A stretch of DNA of 64,000 nt. Source: Kosakonia sp. SMBL-WEM22 (GTDB taxonomy: Bacteria; Pseudomonadota; Gammaproteobacteria; Enterobacterales; Enterobacteriaceae). A model generated the notes under the pieces. It was given only the letters and a program-made list of their open reading frames with translations, searched no databases and was not told the DNA's origin. The position numbers and the translations under genes are program-made. The stretch's first letter is position 1. Each line of letters opens with the position of its first letter. Where the stretch lies: assembly GCF_014490785.1 (NCBI RefSeq), contig NZ_CP051488.1, positions 3,782,001-3,846,000 on the forward strand. Reading direction: 5' to 3'. Shown here in pieces: positions 10,401 through 17,799 of this stretch.

Positions 10401-13400
10401 CGAGACAATCCAGTTGCCGTTGATATCAACGGCTCCGGTGAACTCCTGATCGTTATCAAGAATGATGGTTACGGTCTGGCCGGGCCCGGCCTGACCGGTA
10501 GAGCCGGTCAGCTGCACACCGGCGTTAGCTTCCGCCTGACCAAGAATATTGTCATCGCCAAACAACGGTTCGGTAATCGTGGCCGTTGGCCGGGTAAGAA
10601 CCACATCGAGGTTGCCATTGACCGACGCCGGGTTACCAAACTCGTCCACCCCGCTGACCGTCACGCTGTACTGCCCGCTGGTCTCCAGCGAATCGCGCGG
10701 GATCACCACCGACCAGCTGCCATCGTTGACCTCGCCGTCATAATTTTTGCCATCAATGGTCACCACAATCGGTGTGCCGTTGGCAAGCCCGCTGGCACTG
10801 CCGCTAAGCGTAGTGTCGCTGGCGGCTTCACTGATGCTGACAATATTATTGCCGAACATAGGATCGAGCGTCATCGTCGGGCCATTGGTGGTTTTGACGT
10901 TGATGTCGACCGGCTGCGGGTTGCTATTGCCCGCGGCATCGGTGGTGACGAAGGTGATTTGCGACGGGCCTTGCGGCAATGCCTGCAAGCTTCCCGCCGG
11001 GATCACCATGCTCCACGCGCCCTGCTCATTCACCAGCGCTGAGAGCGTAGTGCCGTTGAGGGTGAGCGTCACGGTTTCGCCTGGGGTACCGGTGCCCCTC
11101 ACCTCCTGATCGACGGCCGCTTCGGCGATGTTGATATTGCCGTCGCTAAGGAACGAATTCGCGACATCGACTGCCAGCGTCGGCGCGGTGAGATCAACCG
11201 TCACGTTACTGCTGGCGCTTGCCGGGTTCAGCGCGGCGTCGACCGCCGACGCCGAGACGACATACGGCGTGCCATTTGCCGTCTCCTGCAGCGCCTGCAT
11301 ATCTGCCTGCGGCACGGTAATGGTCCAGTTACCACTGCTGTTCACGCTGCCGGTATAGGTTTTATCGTTAAACACAACGGTGATGACCGTTCCTGTGGCC
11401 AGCGAGGTTGACGACCCGCTGATGTTCAGTGGCTGACCACGTTCGAGAGCGTTAATCACATCATCCTGCGCCACCGGATTTATGGTGATGGTTGGCTGCG
11501 AGGCTGGCTGCGCGGCGAAGGTGACATTATGGCTGGAGATCGTGCTGTTGCCCGCCACATCGTTCACCGTGACCGAAATAACCTGACGACCATCCGGCAC
11601 CTGAGCCAGATCCTCCGGAGGTACCGTTACCGACCAGCGACCATCGGCGTTAACCGTCGCCGGATAAATTTTACCGTTTAGGGTTATCGTCAGCGTCTGG
11701 CCTGCTTCGACATTCTGTGAAGAGCCGGAGAGAGTCACCCCGCTCTGCCCGTTCGCCTCTGCGCGATTAATAAAATCATCCCCGGCGACTTTATCGATCT
11801 GCACCTGCGGCGCATTCGTGGGGGAAGCGTCCAGCGTAAAGCTGCTGGTTTGTGTGCTGCTGTTGCCAGCGGCATCAGTGACAGTGACGCGCATCGCTAC
11901 CGGGCCATCAGGCACGCCTGCCAGCGCACCGGCAGGAATAACCACGCTCCAGGTGCCGTCCGGCTGGATAATCGCGTCATAGTTCTGCCCGTTGACCAGC
12001 ACGATGACGGTTTGCGCCGACTGCGCATCGTAGTCGCCTGTGCCGCTGATGGTGACCGCGCCAGCGGCTTCTGCGCTGTTAATGATATTATCGGCTGTGA
12101 CGTTATTGATAACAAAGGTCGGCAAAACTGTATCAACGGTCATTGGCGCAGTGCTGCTGACGGTGTTACCCGCCGCATCGGTTGCGGTTACCGTTACGGT
12201 ATGGCTGCCCTGCGAGAGCGAACCCAGTTGCGCAGGCGTCAGTGGGATCGTCCAGTTGCCGTTTGCATCTACCTGGGCGGTGAGCGGCGCGCCGTCATCA
12301 ATGGTTATTGTCACGCTCTGGCCTGCGCCAACAATGCCGGTATTACCCGCCAGATTGCCGCCCGCGGCGGCCTCCTGGGCATTGACCACGCCATCGCCAA
12401 ACGGCGCATTCACCACCGGCTGCGGCAGCACATGGGTGATGATAGTAAATGGCAGCTCGTTAGAGATAACGGCGTTGTTCTCATCAACGCCGGTGACCGT
12501 CAGCGTCGCAGTACCATCGGCAATGGCGGCGGCATCCGCATTCGGCACCGTTACCTGCCAGGAGCCGCCCGCCGTCACGGTTGCAGTGTACTGCACACCG
12601 TTCAGGGTCACGGTAATGGTGTTTCCTTCGGGGATACGCACCGACGTGCCGCTGATGGTGAGGCCATCGGCAATGTCGGCGGCGCTGACGCGGTTATCGC
12701 CATCCACCGGGTTAACGGCAATTGCACTGGCGGTAGTATCGACTTTGAAGGTGCTGGAGACCGGCGGCGAGGTGTTGCCCGCGCTGTCCGTTACTGTCAC
12801 TGAAATGGTGTAGTTACCGTTCGTCAGGCTGCTGATGACCGAAGGAGCAACCGGGATGGTCCAGAGACCATCGCCGCCAACTATGCCTGTCAGGGTTTGT
12901 CCGTTCAGCGTGACGGAGACGGTGGCCCCCGGCTCGGCCGGTACGGTGCGCCCGCTCAGACTAAAGCCGGCGTTCTGCTCCGCCAAATCGATAATGTTGT
13001 CACGGGCGACCGGATCCATCACCACGTTAGGTGCGGTGGTATCGACGTTAACCGTGCGGATCGTGGTGGTTATGTTGCCTGCACTGTCAGTGGCGGTAAC
13101 GGTCCACGAACTTGCGCCGTTCGCGAGATTGCCGAGCGCAGCGTTATCAAGATTCACACTCCAGTTGCCGTTGGTGATGGTTGCCGGGTAGTTCTTGCCG
13201 TTAAGGGTGATAACCACCGAGGCCGCATCACTTGAGGTGGTGCCGCTTAGTGTGATGCCGGTGGCGATATCGCTACCGTTGAGCACATCGGTGCCGTTAA
13301 TCGGCGTCACGCTTAAGCTCGGCGGAGTTTTATCAACGGTGAAATTGACGGTGCTGTTAGCACTGTTACCTGCCACGTCGGTAGCGACTATCGTCAGGCT

Positions 13401-16400
13401 GCCAGGACCTTCGGCTAATAGCTCCATTGCCCCCTGCGGCAAGGTCAATGACCAGCTGCCGTCGATATTCACCACCCCGCTGTAGCGCTGGCCATTAAGA
13501 GTTGCGACGACTGTTTGACCGGCACCAACAATATTGGTGTTTCCGGTCAGCGTCTGGCTCTGACCCGCTTCCGTGATATTTACCACGTTATCGACAAACG
13601 CCGGATCGACCGTGACGTTCGGCAGCGTGTTGATAGCTACCGTGAAATCGTGGCTATCAAGCAGCGTGCCGCCGCTGGTGGAGACCGTTGCCGTTACGGT
13701 CTGGGTGCCGTCTGCAAGCGCCTGCAATGCTGCCGGATCGACCACCGTTTGCCAGCTACCATCGGCCTGAATCGTCGCTGCATAGTTCACTCCATTCAGC
13801 GTGACGGTCACAATGGTTCCCGCAGGCAGGCCTGCGCTGTTGCCCTGGATGGTTAAGCCATCAGCCGCTTCACTCGCATTCAGGTAGTCATCGCTGGCGA
13901 TAATATTGATCGCCACCGCATCGCTGGTGGTATCAACACTGAAGGGCGACTCAATGGTGGTGCTCTGCCCGAAACCATCCGTCACGCTGACGGTCAGGCT
14001 CTGCCCGCCATCACCCAGTTTTTGCAGCTCAACGGCGGGAAGCGTCACCTGCCAGTTGCCCTGAATATCCGTAACCCCTTCGTAACGCACGCCGTTCAGG
14101 ATCACAGTAACAATACTTCCTGCCTCGGCATTGGATGTACCGTGCAGGATCTGGTCAACTTTGATTTCAGCCGCATCAAGGACGTTACCATCTTTCAGCG
14201 CCTGCACGCCGATCGCGACGCCGCTGGTTTTGACATCAATCGGCTGCGTAACGGTGGTACGGTTACCGGCGGCGTCAGTCAGGGTAACGGTCATCGGATA
14301 GCTGCCGGTCTGCAGCGCGCTTAGATCCGCAGCAGGCAGAGCGAGCTGCCAGTTGCCATCGCTGCCAACTACCGTGGTGTAGGTTTTGCCATTCAGGGTG
14401 ATAACGACGGTCTGCCCCTGCTCGCTGACACCGCTTACACCGCGCAGGATCTGATCCTGCGCGAGCTCGTCACCGTTGAGTTTGCCGTCGTTGGTCAGCG
14501 GCAGAACACTCAGCGCCGGAAGTTGCGTATCGACGGTTGCCGTTTCGGTGAGCGGTGTGGTATTTCCAGCGGCATCGCTGGCGTTAACCGTTACAGTGAC
14601 CAGGCCATCAGGGATTGCTTGCAGATCGCCGGCCGGAATGGTCACTTTCCAGGTGCCATCGTTATCCACCGTTGCCAGGTACGTTTTGCCCGCTACCTGC
14701 ACGGTGACGCGCTGCCCGATACTGGTCAGGCCGGTGTTGCCGCTCAGTACCTGATCGACCGCTTTTTCTGCCGCATTGAGATAACCGTCGCCAAACGGCG
14801 CATCCATTACCGGGTCAGGTAAACGGTGAACTTGCACATTCAGCGTGCGCGAATCTTGCGCGCTCTGATCGTCAAGCTCCACCGTGGCGGTGATGATATT
14901 CGCCCCATCAGCAAGGCGCAGCAGATCTTCAGACGGAATGGTGACGCTCCAGCGTCCGGAGGCATCAATGCTGGTTACCGGGTAATTGATACCGTTGACG
15001 GTGACGTAAATAGTTACGCCTTCACCAAAAACGGTAGTGACGCCGCGGACTTCAAGCGGATTTTCCGCTTCGCTGGCATTGAGATAGTCATCGGTAGAGA
15101 GGATGGCGATGGCTACGCCGGTAAGCGTGGTGTCGACGTTAATCGGCACCGTTCTGACGATCGCATTGCCATCCGCATCGTTGACGGAGACGGTTAATGC
15201 ACTGTCCCCCTGCGGCAATAGACCGAGATCGCCCGCAGGTATCGAGGTTTTCCAGCTGCCGTCACCCATCACTTCGGCGTAATAGGTTTTGCCGTTAAGC
15301 GTAATGGTTACTACCTGGCCCGGCGGGATGTTGTAGGTCTGGCCAGAGAGCACCTGCGTGATCAGGATCTCGGCGCTGTTGATGATGTTGTCGGTGGCGA
15401 CCGGATTGATAGTGATATCCGGTGTGTTGAAGTTGGTGTTGAAAGAACGCGTCTCTTCGGTGACGTTACCGGCAATATCCACCGCGCGATAGAGAAGGGT
15501 GTAACTCTGCCTGTCTTCCAGTAGCGCCATGTCTGCGGCAGGGATAACGAGCTGCCACTGCCCATCAGCATTGGCAATTGCCGAGTAGGTGCGGCCATTA
15601 AGCGTAACGTAAATCGTGCTGCCGGCATCCTCTGCACCAACATAGCCGCGGACGATTTTATCCGCCACATGCTGATCCTGGTCGAGAATGTCGCCCGGCG
15701 TGAACTGGGTAAGCTCAAGCACCGGGGGCGTGGTACTGATCATTATTTCTGAATCTGCCGTGGCGACCGCACCCGATGATGTAAAGAGGGCAAATCTCAG
15801 AACATGAAAGCCTTGTGCAAAGGTGCTGAGATCCTCAGGCGTGAGCCAGACATTCCAGCTACCATCATCTTTTACTGTTGTGGTCCAGGTCTGTCCGTTA
15901 CCACTGATGGTGATGGTACTGCCCGCGTTTATCGCTTCCGTAACACCGCTCAGCAGTTGCGGTTCACTAGATTCGGCGAGGTTAATGATATTATCCGAGG
16001 CAATTGTGTTGACCCTGAGAGTGGGAGTGACAGGAGTTTCGCCTCCGCCATTGTCTCCACCGCCATTATTGCCACCGCCGCCATTATTACCGCCGCCGCC
16101 ATTATTGCCGCCACCACCATTATTACCGCCGCCGTTATTGCCGCCGCCGCTACCATTATCACCACCACCGCTGCCGTTATCGCCGCTTCCGCTATTGCTG
16201 CCGCCACCGCTGTTATTCGCTGCTGCCGCCACTCCCACAATGCCCCCAACGGCAGCCAGGCCGCCAAGCACCCCAAGGGCTGTCAGGCCGCCGGTACCCA
16301 CCAGCGATCCCAGCGACACTTCACTGAATGCAGGAACGATTGTTTCAGCGGTGACGGGACCCGCGGCCGCGGCATACGGAAAAGCAGCCTGGTGCGTGCC

Positions 16401-16679
16401 AAGCTCATCCTCAAAAATTAGCTCGCTGTGAAGGCCCTCGCTATCCACGGTGAAGAAGCTGTTGTAACGCACCGTTGAACCATCTTTCATATGGACGATC
16501 AGGTCATTTCCTTCACGCTCAAAGAAATTTACTGACTCCTGCGATGCATTAACGCGCACAATACTTGTGTCAGTTAAATTCACTACTCTGTCGCTGCCTT
16601 TCGCATATTGCGCAACAACATCGCCAGTTTTTTGGTTTATTACGTCGACAGAACCAGGAAGACTATTTTGCGGGGCCAT
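4416..16679 (-). CDS. bapA: Giant BapA-type biofilm-associated adhesin
   Basis: A 4087-residue secreted surface adhesin, the cargo of the downstream type I system. Residues 1-105 match the BapA/LapF-type N-terminal prefix domain. An Ala-rich AAAAGP stretch follows at about 103-108 and a hydrophobic Gly/Ala/Leu/Val segment at 125-154, together resembling a Lap-type retention module. Residues 155-213 are a Gly/Asn linker. From about 217 to 3860 I count roughly 36 Ig-like modules of about 100 residues, each opening with a D-x-x-[IVL]-N-x-x-E motif and carrying G-x-W and DAAGN motifs. The last 130 residues carry a glycine/Asp motif (GGAGMDTLVLDGANL) and an acidic, hydrophobic C-terminus typical of type I secretion signals. 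GAGG lies 7 nt before the ATG. In Salmonella BapA is also next to ssrA. Function in cell aggregation and biofilm is known for the family and inferred here. Confidence 0.93.
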   Translation of the reverse strand: MAPQNSLPGSVDVINQKTGDVVAQYAKGSDRVVNLTDTSIVRVNASQESVNFFEREGNDLIVHMKDGSTVRYNSFFTVDSEGLHSELIFEDELGTHQAAFPYAAAAGPVTAETIVPAFSEVSLGSLVGTGGLTALGVLGGLAAVGGIVGVAAAANNSGGGSNSGSGDNGSGGGDNGSGGGNNGGGNNGGGGNNGGGGNNGGGGNNGGGDNGGGETPVTPTLRVNTIASDNIINLAESSEPQLLSGVTEAINAGSTITISGNGQTWTTTVKDDGSWNVWLTPEDLSTFAQGFHVLRFALFTSSGAVATADSEIMISTTPPVLELTQFTPGDILDQDQHVADKIVRGYVGAEDAGSTIYVTLNGRTYSAIANADGQWQLVIPAADMALLEDRQSYTLLYRAVDIAGNVTEETRSFNTNFNTPDITINPVATDNIINSAEILITQVLSGQTYNIPPGQVVTITLNGKTYYAEVMGDGSWKTSIPAGDLGLLPQGDSALTVSVNDADGNAIVRTVPINVDTTLTGVAIAILSTDDYLNASEAENPLEVRGVTTVFGEGVTIYVTVNGINYPVTSIDASGRWSVTIPSEDLLRLADGANIITATVELDDQSAQDSRTLNVQVHRLPDPVMDAPFGDGYLNAAEKAVDQVLSGNTGLTSIGQRVTVQVAGKTYLATVDNDGTWKVTIPAGDLQAIPDGLVTVTVNASDAAGNTTPLTETATVDTQLPALSVLPLTNDGKLNGDELAQDQILRGVSGVSEQGQTVVITLNGKTYTTVVGSDGNWQLALPAADLSALQTGSYPMTVTLTDAAGNRTTVTQPIDVKTSGVAIGVQALKDGNVLDAAEIKVDQILHGTSNAEAGSIVTVILNGVRYEGVTDIQGNWQVTLPAVELQKLGDGGQSLTVSVTDGFGQSTTIESPFSVDTTSDAVAINIIASDDYLNASEAADGLTIQGNSAGLPAGTIVTVTLNGVNYAATIQADGSWQTVVDPAALQALADGTQTVTATVSTSGGTLLDSHDFTVAINTLPNVTVDPAFVDNVVNITEAGQSQTLTGNTNIVGAGQTVVATLNGQRYSGVVNIDGSWSLTLPQGAMELLAEGPGSLTIVATDVAGNSANSTVNFTVDKTPPSLSVTPINGTDVLNGSDIATGITLSGTTSSDAASVVITLNGKNYPATITNGNWSVNLDNAALGNLANGASSWTVTATDSAGNITTTIRTVNVDTTAPNVVMDPVARDNIIDLAEQNAGFSLSGRTVPAEPGATVSVTLNGQTLTGIVGGDGLWTIPVAPSVISSLTNGNYTISVTVTDSAGNTSPPVSSTFKVDTTASAIAVNPVDGDNRVSAADIADGLTISGTSVRIPEGNTITVTLNGVQYTATVTAGGSWQVTVPNADAAAIADGTATLTVTGVDENNAVISNELPFTIITHVLPQPVVNAPFGDGVVNAQEAAAGGNLAGNTGIVGAGQSVTITIDDGAPLTAQVDANGNWTIPLTPAQLGSLSQGSHTVTVTATDAAGNTVSSTAPMTVDTVLPTFVINNVTADNIINSAEAAGAVTISGTGDYDAQSAQTVIVLVNGQNYDAIIQPDGTWSVVIPAGALAGVPDGPVAMRVTVTDAAGNSSTQTSSFTLDASPTNAPQVQIDKVAGDDFINRAEANGQSGVTLSGSSQNVEAGQTLTITLNGKIYPATVNADGRWSVTVPPEDLAQVPDGRQVISVTVNDVAGNSTISSHNVTFAAQPASQPTITINPVAQDDVINALERGQPLNISGSSTSLATGTVITVVFNDKTYTGSVNSSGNWTITVPQADMQALQETANGTPYVVSASAVDAALNPASASSNVTVDLTAPTLAVDVANSFLSDGNINIAEAAVDQEVRGTGTPGETVTLTLNGTTLSALVNEQGAWSMVIPAGSLQALPQGPSQITFVTTDAAGNSNPQPVDINVKTTNGPTMTLDPMFGNNIVSISEAASDTTLSGSASGLANGTPIVVTIDGKNYDGEVNDGSWSVVIPRDSLETSGQYSVTVSGVDEFGNPASVNGNLDVVLTRPTATITEPLFGDDNILGQAEANAGVQLTGSTGQAGPGQTVTIILDNDQEFTGAVDINGNWIVSLTPAQLIALTDGTHDVQVSITDRAGNTTLSEPTSVEIRTDPLPAPQLSQPFTDGILSATEAAGTQTLSGQLNLDPSRVASVTVSINNGAPVAATINADGTWSLEVDSATLQALPDGVLPVTVTVTDTADNQVTGQGSFEAIINALPQASYVTPFGDFIINRDETLSDQLITGNTGVIGTGQSVSVVLGTQTYTGTVNENGDWSVTIPQDDLAALSNNDSLPFSVTVRDRAGNTATTDAQQTPDVTVHNTLPAPTVTNPFGDRIVNISEAASEVTLTGLTGATGPNQYVTVKIDIDGVAYTASVDANGNWSVVLPAGTLQSLAPGAHEIAIYAEDQYGNSNTSTVDYQVALTPPSVTITAPVFADGYVSAAEAAAGTTLSGTFSTSYPANAQVKVTIGDQTFDATVNGNQWTLAMDAADWSSITARGQQSVTVSVTDGAQNVGTASITTTLLLDPPTVSVTAPFAGDNLLDFAESQTSQAIGGTSTGLATGDTVRVTFTGGKVFETRVLADGSWELVLTPAELAQLQPGAITVEGIDKAGNIGTADNAGTLSINLTPPTYSVNMDLVAGDNYVNASEFSSGTLRLSGQAFNLNGTTLTILNGQTTLGTAFVNADGSWTLDVPRAALPDGSYTLTVRSDAQASATASQTVIVDTVAPKLTMAQFTSDDVINSSEKAVAQTISGTSDADGSLVTVTLNGKTYTALVANGTWSVDVPLSDMAALDDGSYTITATLSDAAGNATNATQNFTVDASSPLLEVDALGVPAVLNSVNAVSGVVLQGQGEPGNSVTIQLGPLSWTGTVDQQGNWSHTFPQLDLTTLTDGPQVVTISSTDAAGNTSSNNLSLNVALNKGLGVAIDQVFNDGILNVAESLVTQLLTGKVSGDYRGAKVSLTVIGTDFTINDLAVAPDGSYSFSLPPSLWQGLVADTLQLQVSVVDANGNTRYETVDVGLALTDLPVVNDVVIAGDNVINLVESTVAQTLSGTVSNVANVTSVVVNFGGRAITATLDALGNWSAALPAELLSVLPDGTASANVTVTDKFGNVIKSDASFNVVSHNLPAISLDPLFGDGVLSIPELASGLLSGTATNLAGRALTIKIGDATAFTTNVDNSGRWSVNLPDAVKAALQGLGSGTQTVTITATDQYGNQASQSAGLKVNLVAPVLNSVTLFGDGLLNVADSLVNQTISGVASGAPIGSTVQVAIGAKVFNGVVDANGNFSIGLTPTDLAGLADGTFTPSITLLTPDGNSSTTAGSQVIIGVKNVPTVAITSLFGNDGFLNQSEALAAQTISGTVTGLTSGQVTVNVGGTAYQVPVTDGRWSLALSAGALASIADGTLSVTATVTDAVGNTATGSQLVNAIVQAVPSIGINTLFGNGTLDLNDLLSNPILSGTSSNLAAGTQITVKVGLLSYTTTVGANGQWQLAIPAVSLQNLQDGNNALQVSASATDAAGNIANVVQSASVAIQALPTVAITSLFGDGALSLADITTAQVISGTSQNAVGSQLTVTVGGKNYLTTVASNGSWSVTVPKVDLSALADGTQAVSVAVTNAAGKVANVTSPLDVITHNLPTISLSSLFGNDGYLNISEAANGQVIGGKIGGVVSGSKVVVTVGGTAINATVDANGNWTATVNKTLLQGLSSGAAKVGISVTDRVGNTTATEADVQVKLTQPTLSTNPITNLTGILGNVLLGLVGSAKLTISGASTNLNQGAIVRVNLLNLAMATAIVGADGKWSTQLDVGLDLAKILSLNTVVNLYAADVAGNLAYLNVGLNGSNPTTTPPAGTSASLMAEANTFSLLAASVSEESDSTSSDRLNTQHTATVETARQPETETAAAATASDESYTIGGLSIDLADGTSESGESVEGSSGNDTIHLSSLGFVQIDGGAGMDTLVLDGANLLLNLIELGSKISNIEVIDLGKSGSNSITLDVNEALSITDKPEDDLLIKGSVGDEINLKHGVSDTWAISGHRDIDGIQFDVYHNSSQANTLSDVLIQHGLHVNMV
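5095..16031 (-). repeat. Tandem Ig-like module array within bapA
   Basis: About 36 tandem protein repeats of roughly 95-105 codons. Module starts can be recognised by variants of FGDGxLNxAE or ASDNIINxAE, the module middle by NADGSW or DANGNW, and the end by VTDAAGN. DNA-level identity between modules is moderate, not perfect, so the array is old or diversified. Module boundaries are approximate and were counted by eye. Confidence 0.85.
16041..16217 (-). repeat. Gly/Asn low-complexity linker coding repeat in bapA
   Basis: Codons for residues about 155-213 of the adhesin form a run of (G)3-4-N-N and SGSGDNGSG units. On the plus strand this shows as repeated 15-bp units of ccgccgccattatta type. 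It separates the membrane-proximal retention domain from the Ig-like stalk. Such in-frame microsatellites can change copy number by slippage without breaking the frame. Confidence 0.8.
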
Positions 16680-17252
16680 ATTTTCACCTCGGAAGCGAAA
16701 GCAATATCAGAGCGCCTGCGAGCATCTGTTTTTGCGCAGGATTACGGTTTACCATTTCAATAAACTTGACAGGAAGAGAGTAAGTGACGGCTGTGGCAGA
16801 ACAAAGCTAACTCATTGTTTTTCATTTATTATGCTATTCCATCATCATTTAATAAATTTTTACAATAAGAAAGATATAAACAACGTTATCTATTTAGGCA
16901 ACGTTTTAAATCACAATTCGATAACATTTTCTTTCGATACAGAATATATCTTAAGTTATATATCTGAAAATTATCCGCGCTTTATTCCGGGCATGCTGGG
17001 ATTAATAGAAATTGAATTAATAAAGCAAGAAACGTAAAGAAATTTACAATGTATAATATATTCAAGTAACTGCATAATATCAGCGATATATTAATTCTCC
17101 GCTTTGTTTACCCGCGAAATAATTGCATTTCTATCAATATGTTCTGTATGGCCAGACGGTCAAAAAAAAGACAAGCGTTGAAAAGAAAAAACGTTATGGA
17201 TATGGACTGGCATGTCGCCGTGAAAGTTTGCTATACTCCTTTCCACACTTTT
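16680..17252. other. Intergenic region between bapA and ssrA, no convincing gene
   Basis: This 573-bp AT-rich stretch lies between the divergently read bapA (minus) and ssrA (plus) and must hold the bapA promoter and the ssrA promoter. An open frame ends at 17037; its last 69 codons (from ATG 16831) look protein-like (MLFHHHLINFYNKKDINNVI) but have no Shine-Dalgarno sequence and match nothing I recognise. It may be a remnant of a small regulator. I do not call it as a gene. Confidence 0.5.
17232..17237 (+). promoter_or_regulatory. Probable -10 element of ssrA
   Basis: TATACT lies 15 nt upstream of the tmRNA 5' end at 17253, slightly further than the usual spacing of about 7 nt from a -10 hexamer. 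This is compatible with a precursor that RNase P trims. I do not see a convincing -35 box. Confidence 0.45.
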
Positions 17253-17615
17253 GGGGCTGATTCTGGATTCGACGGGATTCGCGAAACCCAAGGTGCATGC
17301 CGAGGGGCGGTTGGCCTCGTAAAAAGCCGCAAAAAAATAGTCGCAAACGACGAAAACTACGCTTTAGCAGCTTAATAACCTGCTTAGAGCCCTCTCTCCC
17401 TAGCCTCCGCTCTTAGGACGGGGATCAAGAGAGGTCAAACCCAAAAGAGATCGCGCGGACGCCCTGCCTGGGGTTGAAGCGTTAAAACTAATCAGGCTAG
17501 TCTGTCAGTAGCGTGTCCTTCCGCAGCTGGCCGGCGAATGTAAAGACGGACTAAGCATGTAGTACCGAGGATGTAGGAATTTCGGACGCGGGTTCAACTC
17601 CCGCCAGCTCCACCA
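17253..17615 (+). ncRNA. ssrA: tmRNA (transfer-messenger RNA)
   Basis: A 363-nt RNA that rescues stalled ribosomes and tags the nascent peptide for proteolysis. It begins GGGGCTGATTCTGGATTCGA and ends with CTCCACCA, forming the tRNA-Ala-like acceptor; its length equals that of E. coli tmRNA. The resume codon GCA at 17343 opens the tag ANDENYALAA, followed by TAA TAA (17373-17378). The T-arm GGTTCAACTCCC is near 17591. The 3' end is the attachment site for the satellite that follows; integration keeps the tmRNA sequence intact. Confidence 0.98.
17595..17615. repeat. attL core, the 3' end of ssrA
   Basis: The last 21 nt of the tmRNA (caactcccgccagctccacc plus the terminal a) form the left attachment core. 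ssrA 3' ends are a well known target for CP4-57/P4-type integrases. The right copy at 29542-29561 is shortened and mismatched. Confidence 0.75.
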
Positions 17616-17650
17616 CATTATGATCCGGATACGTCCGGTGAAGTACAGAA

Positions 17651-17683
17651 AGCCCACACGGCACAAGCCCTGTGGGCTTTTTT
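17651..17683 (+). terminator. Rho-independent terminator carried by the satellite left end
   Basis: Stem AGCCCACA / TGTGGGCT (8 bp) with a 12-nt loop and a T6 tail, 36 nt after the tmRNA end. It closely resembles the native ssrA terminator now found at 29607-29639 beyond the satellite. The integrated element therefore supplies a replacement terminator for the gene it split from its own. Confidence 0.85.
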
Positions 17684-17726
17684 GTGTCTGTAATTGTCCG
17701 AGCTCATCCGGCTAAATCCGGCGATT

Positions 17727-17780
17727 ATTGGTATACGTTTAGGTATACGGTAGGATATATACCTCAAACCGTATACCAAT
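17727..17780. repeat. Integrase arm-type repeats, left end
   Basis: A 22-bp motif attGGTATACGtttaGGTATAC occupies 17727-17748, and an inverted 11-bp copy (cgtataccaat) lies at 17770-17780, just before int. The 22-bp motif recurs with one change at 29466-29487 near the right end. Paired motifs near both ends and upstream of int fit arm-type integrase binding sites, and possibly int autoregulation. Confidence 0.7.
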
Positions 17781-17799
17781 TCATGCAGGAGCGGCCGAC

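Noticed and set aside
4431..16431. Many long open frames on the plus strand opposite bapA (up to 384 codons)
   Set aside because: They are shadows of the repetitive, GC-rich adhesin on the other strand. Their products are Arg/His-rich or Ser/Val-rich without domains, and no ribosome sites match.
16567..17037. 156-codon frame overlapping the bapA start
   Set aside because: The first half is the antisense of bapA and its leader. Only the last 69 codons look protein-like, and they lack a ribosome site.
17139..17375. 78-codon frame ending with ANDENYALAA
   Set aside because: This is the tmRNA gene read from upstream; only the last ten codons are translated, as the tag.
17770..17780. Insertion-sequence terminal inverted repeat
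   Set aside because: The inverted half-site belongs with the arm-type repeats of the integrase; no transposase gene is in the window.
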